7,642 nt of DNA from Ruminococcus sp. GTDB lineage: Bacteria; Bacillota; Clostridia; Oscillospirales; Ruminococcaceae. The DNA is taken from contig JAFYET010000170.1 in assembly GCA_017544125.1 (NCBI GenBank), forward strand, positions 1-7,642, read 5' to 3'. The position numbers were made by a program, and so were the translations under genes. The notes below the pieces were generated by a model, which made no database searches, was not told the DNA's origin, and saw only the letters and a list, made by a program, of their open reading frames with translations. Positions 1 through 7,164 of the stretch are shown piece after piece (within the stretch, counting starts at the first letter, position 1; the number at the start of each line of letters is the position of its first letter).

Positions 1-10
1 GAGTTATTTA

Positions 11-1885
11 ATGGGTACAAAACAAAACATCAAAAACAGAAGAAGCGGCAAGGCAGGGCGCTTTGTTGTAATGAAAAATGACAAAAGAATGAAGGGCGAA
101 AAGGTAAAGGAGACCAAAAGAAGAGGCGGAAATGACAATAACAAAAGAGATGATAAAGTAAAACTGTCTCCTAACGGCAGAGCAGCTGAAAGCATCTCAA
201 AAGGCGGCAGCCCTCAGAAAAGGACACCTGTTCGCATTATCCCTCTCGGCGGCCTTAATGAGATAGGTAAGAATTTTACAGTTATAGAATGTGCGAATGA
301 TATGTTCATCATCGACTGCGGGCTTGCATTCCCTGACAGTGAGATGCTGGGTGTTGATATAGTTATACCTGATTTTACTTACGTTGAGCAGAATAAGGAA
401 AGGCTCAGGGGTATCGTGCTCACTCACGGGCATGAGGATCATATTGGCGGTCTTCCTTATTTCCTAAAGAAAGTAAATGTTCCCGTATACGGCACAAAGC
501 TGACGCTTGGTCTTGTTGAGGGCAAGCTGAAGGAGCATGGACTCCTCGGTGATGTCAAGCTTAATGTTGTGGTTCCGAGGCAGACAGTTAAGCTCGGCTG
601 TATGGCTGTCGAGTTCATAAGGGTCAATCATTCGATACCCGATGCTGTGGGTATGGCTGTTCATACCCCTGCGGGCGTTATTATCCATACCGGCGACTTC
701 AAGGTGGATTACACGCCTATTGAGGGCGGTATCATTGACCTTGCAAGATTTGCTGAGCTTGGTAACAGGGGGGTTCTGGCGCTTATGTCAGACTCTACCA
801 ACTCCGAGCGCCCGGGTTATACCATGAGCGAGCGCAAGGTTGGTGAGAGCTTTGAAAAGCTCTTCTCAAGAGCAGAGGGCAAGAGGATAATCATAGCCAC
901 CTTTGCTTCAAACGTCCACAGGATACAGCAGATAGTCAACAGCTGTGTTGAGCACGGCAGGAAAATGGCTGTTTCCGGCAGGAGCATGGTAAATGTTATA
1001 GGCAAGGGCATAGAGCTTGGCTATTTAAAGGTGCCTGACGGGCTTCTTATTGACATAGATATGGTGTCAAGATACACGCCCGAGCAGGTATGCATTGTTA
1101 CAACAGGCAGCCAGGGCGAGCCTATGTCGGCACTTACGAGAATGGCATTTAACGAGCACAGGAATGTCTCGATAACGCCCAATGACTTTATAATAATATC
1201 TGCAACGCCCATTCCCGGCAATGAGAAATACGTTACCAGGATAGTAAACGAGCTGCTGAGGCTTGGTGCCGAGGTCATATATGAGGCTATGTATGATGTT
1301 CACGTTTCGGGGCACGCTTGTCAGGAGGAGCAGAAGCTCATTCTCTCCCTTACAAAGCCTAAATTCTTTATACCCGTTCACGGTGAGTATAAGCACCTGA
1401 CAAAGCACGCACAATCGGCTATGAGCGTGGGCATTCCCGAGGAGAATATTATAATTGGTGCTAACGGACGAATAATCGAATCAAACGGCGTTGAGATGAA
1501 GATAACAGGTGAGGTTCAGGCGGGCAACATACTTGTTGACGGTCTGGGTGTCGGTGATGTAGGCGCTATTGTTCTTCGTGACAGAAAGCACCTTGCACAG
1601 GATGGTATCATCATCGCTATTGCAACGATCGACAGAGATTCGGGCATCATACTTGCAGGACCTGATATCGTGTCAAGGGGCTTTGTATATGTCAGAGAGA
1701 GCGAGGAGCTTTTAGAGGAAGCCAAGTCGATAGTGACAGATTCACTGCAAAAATGCCTTGACAGCAATATGAGAGAGTGGAACGCAATAAAAACAAAGCT
1801 GAAAGAAAAAATGTCGGACTTTATATATACAAAGACACAGAGAAACCCGATGATACTTCCTATAATCATGGAAGTGGATATGTAG
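11..1885 (+). CDS. rnjA: Ribonuclease J (metallo-beta-lactamase/beta-CASP RNase) with a basic N-terminal extension
   Basis: RNase J is a cytoplasmic ribonuclease with 5'-to-3' exonuclease and endonuclease activity in mRNA decay and rRNA maturation of Gram-positive bacteria. The 624-residue product has the family landmarks in order: the core start RIIPLGGLNEIGKN near residues 75-88, the zinc motif HGHEDH at 139-144, H207 in VNHS, D229 in HTGDF, the beta-CASP stretch ATFASNVHR at 296-304, TTGSQGEP at 364-371, SATPIPGNE at 397-405, HVSGHA at 431-436 and PVHGEY at 455-460. The metal ligands look intact, so the enzyme should be active. About 74 lysine/arginine-rich, low-complexity residues precede the core; usual RNase J proteins start only a few residues before it. 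The ATG at 11 fits a binding site cut by the window edge (GAG at 1-3, 7 bases away). ATG 71 and ATG 89 are alternatives without a clear binding site. RNase J1 versus J2 cannot be settled, but the intact active site favours the J1 type. Confidence 0.96.
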   Translation: MGTKQNIKNRRSGKAGRFVVMKNDKRMKGEKVKETKRRGGNDNNKRDDKVKLSPNGRAAESISKGGSPQKRTPVRIIPLGGLNEIGKNFTVIECANDMFIIDCGLAFPDSEMLGVDIVIPDFTYVEQNKERLRGIVLTHGHEDHIGGLPYFLKKVNVPVYGTKLTLGLVEGKLKEHGLLGDVKLNVVVPRQTVKLGCMAVEFIRVNHSIPDAVGMAVHTPAGVIIHTGDFKVDYTPIEGGIIDLARFAELGNRGVLALMSDSTNSERPGYTMSERKVGESFEKLFSRAEGKRIIIATFASNVHRIQQIVNSCVEHGRKMAVSGRSMVNVIGKGIELGYLKVPDGLLIDIDMVSRYTPEQVCIVTTGSQGEPMSALTRMAFNEHRNVSITPNDFIIISATPIPGNEKYVTRIVNELLRLGAEVIYEAMYDVHVSGHACQEEQKLILSLTKPKFFIPVHGEYKHLTKHAQSAMSVGIPEENIIIGANGRIIESNGVEMKITGEVQAGNILVDGLGVGDVGAIVLRDRKHLAQDGIIIAIATIDRDSGIILAGPDIVSRGFVYVRESEELLEEAKSIVTDSLQKCLDSNMREWNAIKTKLKEKMSDFIYTKTQRNPMILPIIMEVDM

Positions 1886-1898
1886 AAAAAAGAAAAAA

Positions 1899-1936
1899 CT
1901 TTTCATTTGATGAAAGGGGATGTGCCCTTTAAGGGC
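1899..1936 (+). promoter_or_regulatory. gdpP leader with mutually exclusive inverted repeats around the ribosome binding site
   Basis: Three possible helices share segments. Helix A pairs 1899-1906 (CTTTTCAT) with 1910-1917 (ATGAAAGG), with one G-U pair and a TTG loop. Helix B pairs 1913-1918 (AAAGGG) with 1925-1930 (CCCTTT). Helix C pairs 1924-1928 (GCCCT) with 1932-1936 (AGGGC) and would cover the likely gdpP ribosome binding site AAGGG at 1931-1935. A and B cannot coexist, nor can B and C. Such an arrangement could tune gdpP translation, but the helices are short and no known riboswitch is recognised. A regulatory role is inference only. Confidence 0.3.
1931..1935 (+). promoter_or_regulatory. 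Ribosome binding site that decides the gdpP start
   Basis: AAGGG lies 8 bases before ATG 1944, a normal spacing. For the in-frame upstream ATG at 1920, the purine run GAAAGGGG (1912-1919) directly abuts the codon and is too close to serve it. For the in-frame ATG at 1968, GGAGG ends one base before it, again too close. This favours 1944. Confidence 0.6.
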
Positions 1937-1943
1937 GAGCATT

Positions 1944-3917
1944 ATGAAAATGAATTCTAACGGAGGAATGCAGCTGCTTATACGTATAACTACGCTTATA
2001 CTTGCTGTTTTTTCGCTTATTGCGGCATTTGGCTATAACAGCACAGCAGGCTCGGGGCTTTCTAAAGCGATAATCGTTATCATGCTTATCCTTATCGTTT
2101 TCCTTGTCCTTGAAAACATTTCCTACGGCAAGCATCTTAAGAGAACGGTCTCTAAGCTGTCCTCTATGATAAAAAACAGCGAAAAGGAATCAATGAAGCA
2201 TTTCCCTGCACCGGCAGTTATTATAGATTCTGACAACGATATCCTCTGGGCTAATGATTTCTTTAAGGATAAGCTGTTTGGCAATATAAACCTGTTCGGC
2301 GCAAGGCTTGATTCTCTGCTTAATATTGATATGCAGAAGGTCTATTCCGAGGAGGGCGACCTTGTATGTATCAGCGGAAGGTTCTATAATGCTATTGCAG
2401 TTCATACTGACAGAGCCAAGACAATGACCATGATATATTTCAAGGATACGACAGAGTTTGTTGAGCTTGATTACGAAACACGGCAATCGCATAAATCCGT
2501 CATTTTGATAATGATAGATAACTATGATGACCTTATGAGGAATTCTCTTGAAAGTGAAAAAGCTCACACCATGGTCGAGCTTGAGTATCTTATGGAGAAC
2601 TTCGTAAAGGATACCAACTCCATATCAAAGAAGCTGTCAAATGACAAGACATTTGTTATAATGGAGCACAGATATCTGTCAAAGATAATAGAGAACCGCT
2701 TCAAGATACTTGAAGATGCAAGAAATATCAAGGTCGGCGGCAATCAGAGCGTTACGCTTTCTATCGGTGTAGGCACCTGTGCTGAAGATCTTGCACAGAG
2801 CGAGAGCTATGCAAGGGCTGCGCTTGATATGTGCCTCGGGCGAGGCGGAGATCAGGCGGCAGTCAAGACAGAGACGGGTTATGAATTTTACGGCGGCGTT
2901 TCCAAGGGCAGGGAAAAGAACACCAAGGTGCGTTCGAGAATGATGGCTAACAAGCTGTCAGAGCTGCTTATTGGCAAGGATAAGATACTTGTTATGGGGC
3001 ACCGCTTCGGCGATCTTGACAGTATCGGCTCGGCAGTTGGTCTTGTGGGCGCATTCAAGAGCATGGGCAAGGAATCTTATGTTGTTGTAAACGAGGATAC
3101 CTGCCTTGCCAAGAGCCTTATCAAGTATATAAGCGAGCACGATATATCAAAGTTCTTTATCGACCCGCAGGAAGCTCTTTCCAAGATGACTAATAATACC
3201 CTGCTTATAGTTGTTGATACTCATAACAGCGAGATCGTTGATTCCAAGGAGGTTCTCGAAGCAGCAAGAGAGGTAGTTGTTATCGACCACCACAGGCTTA
3301 TGGTCAAGGCTATCGAGAATACAGCGCTCTTCTTCCATGAGCCCAACTGCTCATCTGCCTGTGAAATGGTCGCTGAGCTTTTGCAGTATCTTGATAATGG
3401 CGTTAAGCTGTCACCTCTCCATGCTGAAGCTCTGCTTTCGGGTATCATGCTCGATACTAAGAATTTCATAATGAGAACAGGCGTTAAGACCTTTGAGGCG
3501 GCGGCTTATCTTAAGAGTTTAGGCGCTGATACAGTAGAGGTCAAGAAGCTGTTTGCAAACTCTATCGAGACTTATCAGGAAAAATCGGCACTTATCACTA
3601 AGGCTGAGATATACAGAAAGTGTGCTGTTTCATGCACTACCGAAACATTCAGCAATATCCGCATAGCTGCCTCTCAGGCGGCAGATGAGATGCTTGGTAT
3701 TACAGGTGTTAATGCATCATTCGTAATCTACGGCGACGAGAAGAATGCCAATATATCCGCACGAAGCATGGGCGGTTATAATGTGCAGGTGCTTATGGAG
3801 GCTATGGGCGGCGGTGGTCATCAGACTATGGCGGCTACACAGCTTCAGGTGTCTGTATCAGAGGCTAAGAAGCAGCTTTACGAAGTAATTGATGAATATA
3901 TCAGAAACAATTCTTAA
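1944..3917 (+). CDS. gdpP: Membrane-bound cyclic-di-AMP phosphodiesterase, GdpP/YybT type (PAS, degenerate GGDEF, DHH-DHHA1)
   Basis: GdpP hydrolyses the second messenger c-di-AMP to pApA, which affects potassium/osmotic balance, cell wall stress and beta-lactam tolerance in Firmicutes. From ATG 1944 the product is 657 residues, close to Bacillus subtilis GdpP. Two membrane segments (about 11-30 and 41-58) precede a PAS-like region (about 85-165) and a GGDEF-like region (about 175-310) that keeps LSIGVG and GRGGDQ but has no GGDEF signature, as is usual in this family. The DHH part shows HRFGDLD with H353, D357 and D359, then D425 in VVDTH, DHH at 448-450 and D504 in MLDTKNF. The DHHA1 end carries GGGGHQ at 622-627. 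All catalytic positions I can recognise are present. The gene lies 58 bases after rnjA and 20 before rplI, so it is probably cotranscribed with both. An in-frame ATG at 1920 would add eight residues. Confidence 0.95.
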   Translation: MKMNSNGGMQLLIRITTLILAVFSLIAAFGYNSTAGSGLSKAIIVIMLILIVFLVLENISYGKHLKRTVSKLSSMIKNSEKESMKHFPAPAVIIDSDNDILWANDFFKDKLFGNINLFGARLDSLLNIDMQKVYSEEGDLVCISGRFYNAIAVHTDRAKTMTMIYFKDTTEFVELDYETRQSHKSVILIMIDNYDDLMRNSLESEKAHTMVELEYLMENFVKDTNSISKKLSNDKTFVIMEHRYLSKIIENRFKILEDARNIKVGGNQSVTLSIGVGTCAEDLAQSESYARAALDMCLGRGGDQAAVKTETGYEFYGGVSKGREKNTKVRSRMMANKLSELLIGKDKILVMGHRFGDLDSIGSAVGLVGAFKSMGKESYVVVNEDTCLAKSLIKYISEHDISKFFIDPQEALSKMTNNTLLIVVDTHNSEIVDSKEVLEAAREVVVIDHHRLMVKAIENTALFFHEPNCSSACEMVAELLQYLDNGVKLSPLHAEALLSGIMLDTKNFIMRTGVKTFEAAAYLKSLGADTVEVKKLFANSIETYQEKSALITKAEIYRKCAVSCTTETFSNIRIAASQAADEMLGITGVNASFVIYGDEKNANISARSMGGYNVQVLMEAMGGGGHQTMAATQLQVSVSEAKKQLYEVIDEYIRNNS

Positions 3918-3937
3918 AATACAGGAGGACAAAAGTT

Positions 3938-4384
3938 ATGAAAGTAATTCTTATAAAGGACGTAAAGGGCAGCGGCAAGGCAGGAGATGTTTTGAACGTT
4001 GCTGACGGTTATGCAAGGAATTTTCTGCTTGCAAAGGGCTTTGCGGTAGAGGCAACAGCCAAGAACCAGAATGACCTTGCAGGCAAGAAGGCTTCTGCAC
4101 AGCATAAGCTCGATGTCGAAAAGGCTGACAATGAGAAGATTGCAGCTGTACTTGAGGGCAAGAATGTAACTGTCAAGGCGAAGGCTGGTCAGGGCGGCAA
4201 GCTGTTCGGTGCTGTTACTGCATCTACGATTGCTGATGCTATCAAGGAGCAGTATTCGCAGAATGTTGATAAGAAAAAAATAACACTCAGCTCCGAGATC
4301 AAGAGCTTTGGTGATTTCAGTGCTGTTATCAAGATGACACAGGGCGTTTCCTGCAAGATAGATATCAGCGTTATCGAGGAATAA
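3938..4384 (+). CDS. rplI: 50S ribosomal protein bL9
   Basis: bL9 binds 23S rRNA near the base of the L1 stalk and reaches out from the large subunit; loss mainly affects frame maintenance and fidelity. The 148-residue product has normal family length. Residues 13-40 match the L9 signature in full: G13, G16, V21, G24, Y25, N28, F29, L30, G34, A36 and T40 all fall at the expected spacing. A lysine- and alanine-rich stretch at about 41-75 corresponds to the long connecting helix, followed by the C-terminal RNA-binding domain (about 76-148), which includes GGKLFGAVT. The start is firm: AGGAGG at 3923-3928 lies 9 bases before the ATG. The gene sits between gdpP and dnaB as in many Firmicutes, rather than with rpsF/rpsR. 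Confidence 0.98.
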   Translation: MKVILIKDVKGSGKAGDVLNVADGYARNFLLAKGFAVEATAKNQNDLAGKKASAQHKLDVEKADNEKIAAVLEGKNVTVKAKAGQGGKLFGAVTASTIADAIKEQYSQNVDKKKITLSSEIKSFGDFSAVIKMTQGVSCKIDISVIEE

Positions 4385-4410
4385 TACTTATTTGGAAGGG
4401 ATAGTCAAGT

Positions 4411-5781
4411 ATGGCAGGTGCAGATTCTCTTGAGAATGTATATGAATTACTGAATAAAGAGCCGCCTTTTTCGCAGCTTGCTGAGAGATCTGTCATCGGC
4501 GGTATGCTCAGATTCCCCGAAGAAGCGGTGCCGAGTGCTGTTGAGCTCCTGAAAGCTGAGTTTTTCTATGAGCATTTACATCAGCAGATGTTCTCGCTTA
4601 TAGTTAATGCTTACTCCGATAATAAGGGCTTTACAGTTATTGATATTATCAATGAGCTTGTTAAACGAGGGCTTTTTACCAATGAAGATATGGCAAAGAC
4701 CTTTATCATGGGGCTTTCGGATTATGTGGCATCGGTAAAGAACATCGAGAGTTACTGCAAGCTGATAATCGAGAAATATAACGTCCGCAAGCTGTTGAGC
4801 GTTGCAACGGATATTATCGACAATGTCAATGAGGGCACTATGGATGCCACATCTATGCTCGACATTGCCGAGCAGAAGATATACGATATACGTCAGGGCA
4901 AAGAGATAGACGGGCTTACAAGGCTTGATTCTATTCTTGTCGAGACGTATGCACATCTTGAAGAGATTTCGGGTCCCGAGGCTAAGGAACACCTTGGCGC
5001 AAGGACAGGCTTTGCGCAGATAGATGAGATAACCACAGGTCTTAATAATACAGACCTTATAATCATCGCTGCAAGACCTGCTGTTGGTAAATCGGCATTC
5101 GCTATAAATATTGCGACTAATGTATGTAAGAAGACACAGAAAGATGTAGTTATCTTTTCTCTTGAAATGGGTAAAGAGCAGCTTGCAAGCCGTATGCTTG
5201 CTACCGAAGCGCTTGTTAACAACACGTCGCTGAGATCGGGCAAGTTTGAAAAGAATGAATGGGAAAGGCTTGCTGAGGCGACTATAAGGCTTTCAAAGCT
5301 GCCTATGTATATTGATGATACGGGCAGCGTTACTGTACCGCAGATGAAAGCAAAGCTCAGGCGTGTCAAGAACCTCGGGCTTGTTGTCATCGACTATATA
5401 CAGCTTATGGAATCACCCAACAAGGGGCAGGGAAGAGTTAACGAGGTCTCTGAGATAACAAGACAGCTAAAGCTCATGGCAAAGGAGCTTAATGTGCCTG
5501 TTATTGCGCTTTCGCAGCTTTCACGTGCTGTTGAAAAGAACGAAAGAAAGCCTATGCTCTCAGACCTGAGAGATTCGGGCTCGATAGAGCAGGACGCAGA
5601 TATTATAATGTTCCTGCACAGGGATTATTACGGCAATGATGCTGACCGCTCACAATCTGAGGCTGACTGTATTATCGCTAAGAACCGTCACGGTACTATG
5701 GCTACGGTCAAGCTCGCATGGATAGGTGAGTATACTTTATTCAGAGGAATGGATATCAGACATGATGACATTGACCAGTAA
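4411..5781 (+). CDS. dnaB: Replicative DNA helicase (DnaB family; DnaC in Bacillus nomenclature)
   Basis: This hexameric ATPase unwinds DNA at the replication fork and interacts with primase and the clamp loader. The 456-residue product has normal length. The N-terminal helical domain (about 15-120, starting PPFSQLAERSVIGGML) is followed by a linker and the RecA-like domain from about 195. Visible motifs are Walker A ARPAVGKS (221-228), SLEM with E252 as likely catalytic glutamate, Walker B VVIDYIQLM with D328, SQLSRAVE (368-375), SDLRDSGSIEQDAD (384-397), and the arginine-finger region AKNRHG with K424 and R426. Walker A ends in GKS where GKT is more common; this is conservative. There is no intein, although DnaB is a frequent intein host. 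GGAAGGG (4394-4400) is a binding site 10 bases before the ATG. The gene follows rplI by 26 bases and its last 20 bases overlap tilS. No helicase-loader gene is present in the window. Confidence 0.97.
   Translation: MAGADSLENVYELLNKEPPFSQLAERSVIGGMLRFPEEAVPSAVELLKAEFFYEHLHQQMFSLIVNAYSDNKGFTVIDIINELVKRGLFTNEDMAKTFIMGLSDYVASVKNIESYCKLIIEKYNVRKLLSVATDIIDNVNEGTMDATSMLDIAEQKIYDIRQGKEIDGLTRLDSILVETYAHLEEISGPEAKEHLGARTGFAQIDEITTGLNNTDLIIIAARPAVGKSAFAINIATNVCKKTQKDVVIFSLEMGKEQLASRMLATEALVNNTSLRSGKFEKNEWERLAEATIRLSKLPMYIDDTGSVTVPQMKAKLRRVKNLGLVVIDYIQLMESPNKGQGRVNEVSEITRQLKLMAKELNVPVIALSQLSRAVEKNERKPMLSDLRDSGSIEQDADIIMFLHRDYYGNDADRSQSEADCIIAKNRHGTMATVKLAWIGEYTLFRGMDIRHDDIDQ
5743..5753 (+). promoter_or_regulatory. 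Ribosome binding region that decides the tilS start, inside dnaB
   Basis: AGAGGA (5743-5748) and GGA (5751-5753) lie 13 and 8 bases before ATG 5762. They support 5762 (or the adjacent ATG 5765) over the in-frame GTG at 5726, which lacks a convincing upstream site. Because the region lies inside the dnaB coding end, ribosomes finishing dnaB may restart on tilS. Confidence 0.5.
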
Positions 5782-7090
5782 GGTAAAAGAAACTATCAGC
5801 AGATATGAGCTGATCTCCGAGGGCGAAAGAGTTCTTGTTGGACTTTCTGGCGGTGCTGACAGCGTTTGTCTGCTGCTTTGCCTTAAGGAACTGGGGATAA
5901 ATGTTTCGGCTTTTCATGTCAACCATAATCTCAGGGGCGAAGAAAGTATCAGGGATAAGGATTTCTGTATAGCTCTTTGCGAGCGGCTCGGTATAAAGAT
6001 ATATACTGCGGATATTGATGTCAAAGGCTACTGCGAGAAAAACCACCTGTCAATAGAAGAGGGTGCAAGAGAGCTCAGGTATAAAGAGCTTATGAGCATC
6101 AAAGCTGATAAGATAGCAACTGCCCATAATATAAATGACTGCCTGGAAACTACGATTTTCAATCTTGCAAGAGGAACCGGGCTAAAGGGGCTTTGCTCTA
6201 TACCGCCAAAGCGTGACAATATCGTAAGACCGCTTATTGAATGCACAAGAGAGGAGATAGAGGGCTTTCTTGCTTCAAAAGGGCAGGATTTTGTTACCGA
6301 CTCTACCAATCTTGAAGACGAATATACAAGAAATAAGATAAGACATAATGTCATACCCGTGCTTATGGGGATAAACAGTTCGCTGTATGCCTCATATTCC
6401 GAGACAAGAGAGCATCTGACAAATGATGAGATGTATCTTGAACAGCAGGCAAATGAACTGCTGTCGGGAGCTTATGTCAGTGAAAAAACATATGATGCAG
6501 GGGTGCTCGGTTCAAATAAGCACCTTATGCCCCATGTTATTTCCGGTTTGCTAAAGGAAAACGGCATAGAGGTTTCGGCACTCAGAACAAAAATGACAAC
6601 CGAGACTATTCAAAACGGCGGCAAATACAATATCTGCGGCGGCATTTATGTGGTCTGTGACGGCAAGACGCTTCGTTTGCTTAGCGAAAATGAGTCTGTA
6701 AAGTGCGAAGACTTTGCAGAGCAGATCACAGGAATCCCCTCTGAAAGCCTTTTCTTTGGCAAAAGGGTAACACTTATCAAGCAAGAAGATTTTGAATTCA
6801 AAAAAGGTATCCACAAGGAATATAAGGGGAATATAATTGATGCAGATAAGCTGTCAGGCGGGATTATTCTCAGAAACCGCAGAAACGGCGACAAGATTGC
6901 ACTTGCAGGCAGAGGGTTCACTTCAAAGCTGAAAGTGCTGTTTAATGAGAAGATTCCCCTCGAGGAACGGGGGATAATCGCCTTACTATGTGATGATAAA
7001 GGCATTTTCTTTGTCGAGGGCTTTGGTGTCGATGAGAGAGTTAAGGTCGATGAAAGCACAAAAAGTATTATAATTATAGCTATATCATAA
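5762..7090 (+). CDS. tilS: tRNA(Ile)-lysidine synthetase
   Basis: TilS uses ATP and lysine to convert C34 of the CAU-anticodon tRNA-Ile to lysidine, which changes charging from methionine to isoleucine and lets the tRNA read AUA. From ATG 5762 the product is 442 residues. The ATP-pyrophosphatase loop SGGADS is at 29-34, followed by FHVNHNLRGEES (51-62), TAHNINDCLET (120-130), RGTGLKGL (137-144), RPL (156-158) and TDSTNLEDEYTRNKIRHNV (179-197), all typical of the catalytic domain. A middle domain and a C-terminal TilS domain follow, with RNRRNGDKI (371-379), KLKVLFNEKIP (389-399) and FVEGFGVDERVKV (417-429), so this is the long form of the enzyme. The gene overlaps dnaB by 20 bases, which implies coupling. 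GTG 5726 would add 12 residues that are not needed for the fold. AUA is the commonest isoleucine codon in the gene (18 of 43). Confidence 0.96.
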   Translation: MMTLTSKVKETISRYELISEGERVLVGLSGGADSVCLLLCLKELGINVSAFHVNHNLRGEESIRDKDFCIALCERLGIKIYTADIDVKGYCEKNHLSIEEGARELRYKELMSIKADKIATAHNINDCLETTIFNLARGTGLKGLCSIPPKRDNIVRPLIECTREEIEGFLASKGQDFVTDSTNLEDEYTRNKIRHNVIPVLMGINSSLYASYSETREHLTNDEMYLEQQANELLSGAYVSEKTYDAGVLGSNKHLMPHVISGLLKENGIEVSALRTKMTTETIQNGGKYNICGGIYVVCDGKTLRLLSENESVKCEDFAEQITGIPSESLFFGKRVTLIKQEDFEFKKGIHKEYKGNIIDADKLSGGIILRNRRNGDKIALAGRGFTSKLKVLFNEKIPLEERGIIALLCDDKGIFFVEGFGVDERVKVDESTKSIIIIAIS

Positions 7091-7104
7091 ATCTGTCACA
7101 ATAG

Positions 7105-7115
7105 TGGTATATAAT
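7105..7115 (+). promoter_or_regulatory. Candidate ftsH promoter (-10 box)
   Basis: TATAAT at 7110-7115 matches the consensus -10 box, and a TGG just upstream (7105-7107) resembles an extended -10 for the overlapping TATATA at 7108-7113. I see no good -35 hexamer at 16-18 bases. If used, transcription would start near 7122, about 43 bases before the ftsH start. The region is AT-rich, so chance occurrence is quite possible. Confidence 0.4.
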
Positions 7116-7130
7116 CTATTTTGTCAGTTT

Positions 7131-7144
7131 ATATTTATAAATAT
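7131..7144 (+). repeat. Perfect 14-base AT-only palindrome in the ftsH leader
   Basis: ATATTTATAAATAT reads the same on both strands. It lies between the candidate -10 box and the ftsH ribosome binding site, a position that could suit an operator. It does not match the CIRCE or CtsR operators often seen at stress-protease genes. Being pure A/T in an AT-rich gap, it may be chance. Confidence 0.35.
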
Positions 7145-7149
7145 CAGTA

Positions 7150-7162
7150 AAAGGTTGTGATC
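7150..7162 (+). promoter_or_regulatory. Extended Shine-Dalgarno site for ftsH
   Basis: AAAGGTTGTGATC resembles the full complement of the 16S rRNA 3' end (AAAGGAGGTGATC) with two mismatches, and stands directly before the TTG start at 7165. It supports the non-ATG start and suggests that long pairing compensates for the weak codon. Confidence 0.6.
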
Positions 7163-7164
7163 AA

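Noticed and set aside
642..827. 61-residue + strand frame inside rnjA
   Set aside because: It overlaps the RNase J active-site region in another frame, and its sequence resembles no known protein.
1910..1960. Short upstream frame of 16 codons (ATG 1910 to TAA 1958) overlapping the gdpP start
   Set aside because: There is no ribosome binding site upstream, only an A-rich run and TTTCATTTG, and short frames of this size are expected by chance. It would become interesting only if ribosome profiling showed use.
4385..4411. Five-base inverted repeat (TACTT/AAGTA) enclosing the dnaB ribosome binding site
   Set aside because: The stem is only five AT-rich pairs with a 17-base loop, too weak to claim a structure.
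4576..4992. 138-residue open frame on the minus strand inside dnaB
   Set aside because: It is antisense to the conserved N-terminal helicase domain, with biased composition and no recognisable domain.
4893..5390. 165-residue open frame on the minus strand inside dnaB
   Set aside because: It is antisense to the RecA-like domain of a well-conserved helicase, has no family motifs and no visible ribosome binding site. It is best explained as a shadow of dnaB codon use.
4411..5781. Possible intein in dnaB
   Set aside because: The frame has normal length and the Walker A and Walker B regions run uninterrupted.
7100..7120. AATAG/CTATT inverted repeat around the ftsH -10 box, considered as a tilS terminator or operator
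   Set aside because: It has five AT-rich pairs, an 11-base loop and no following T run, so it does not look like a terminator.
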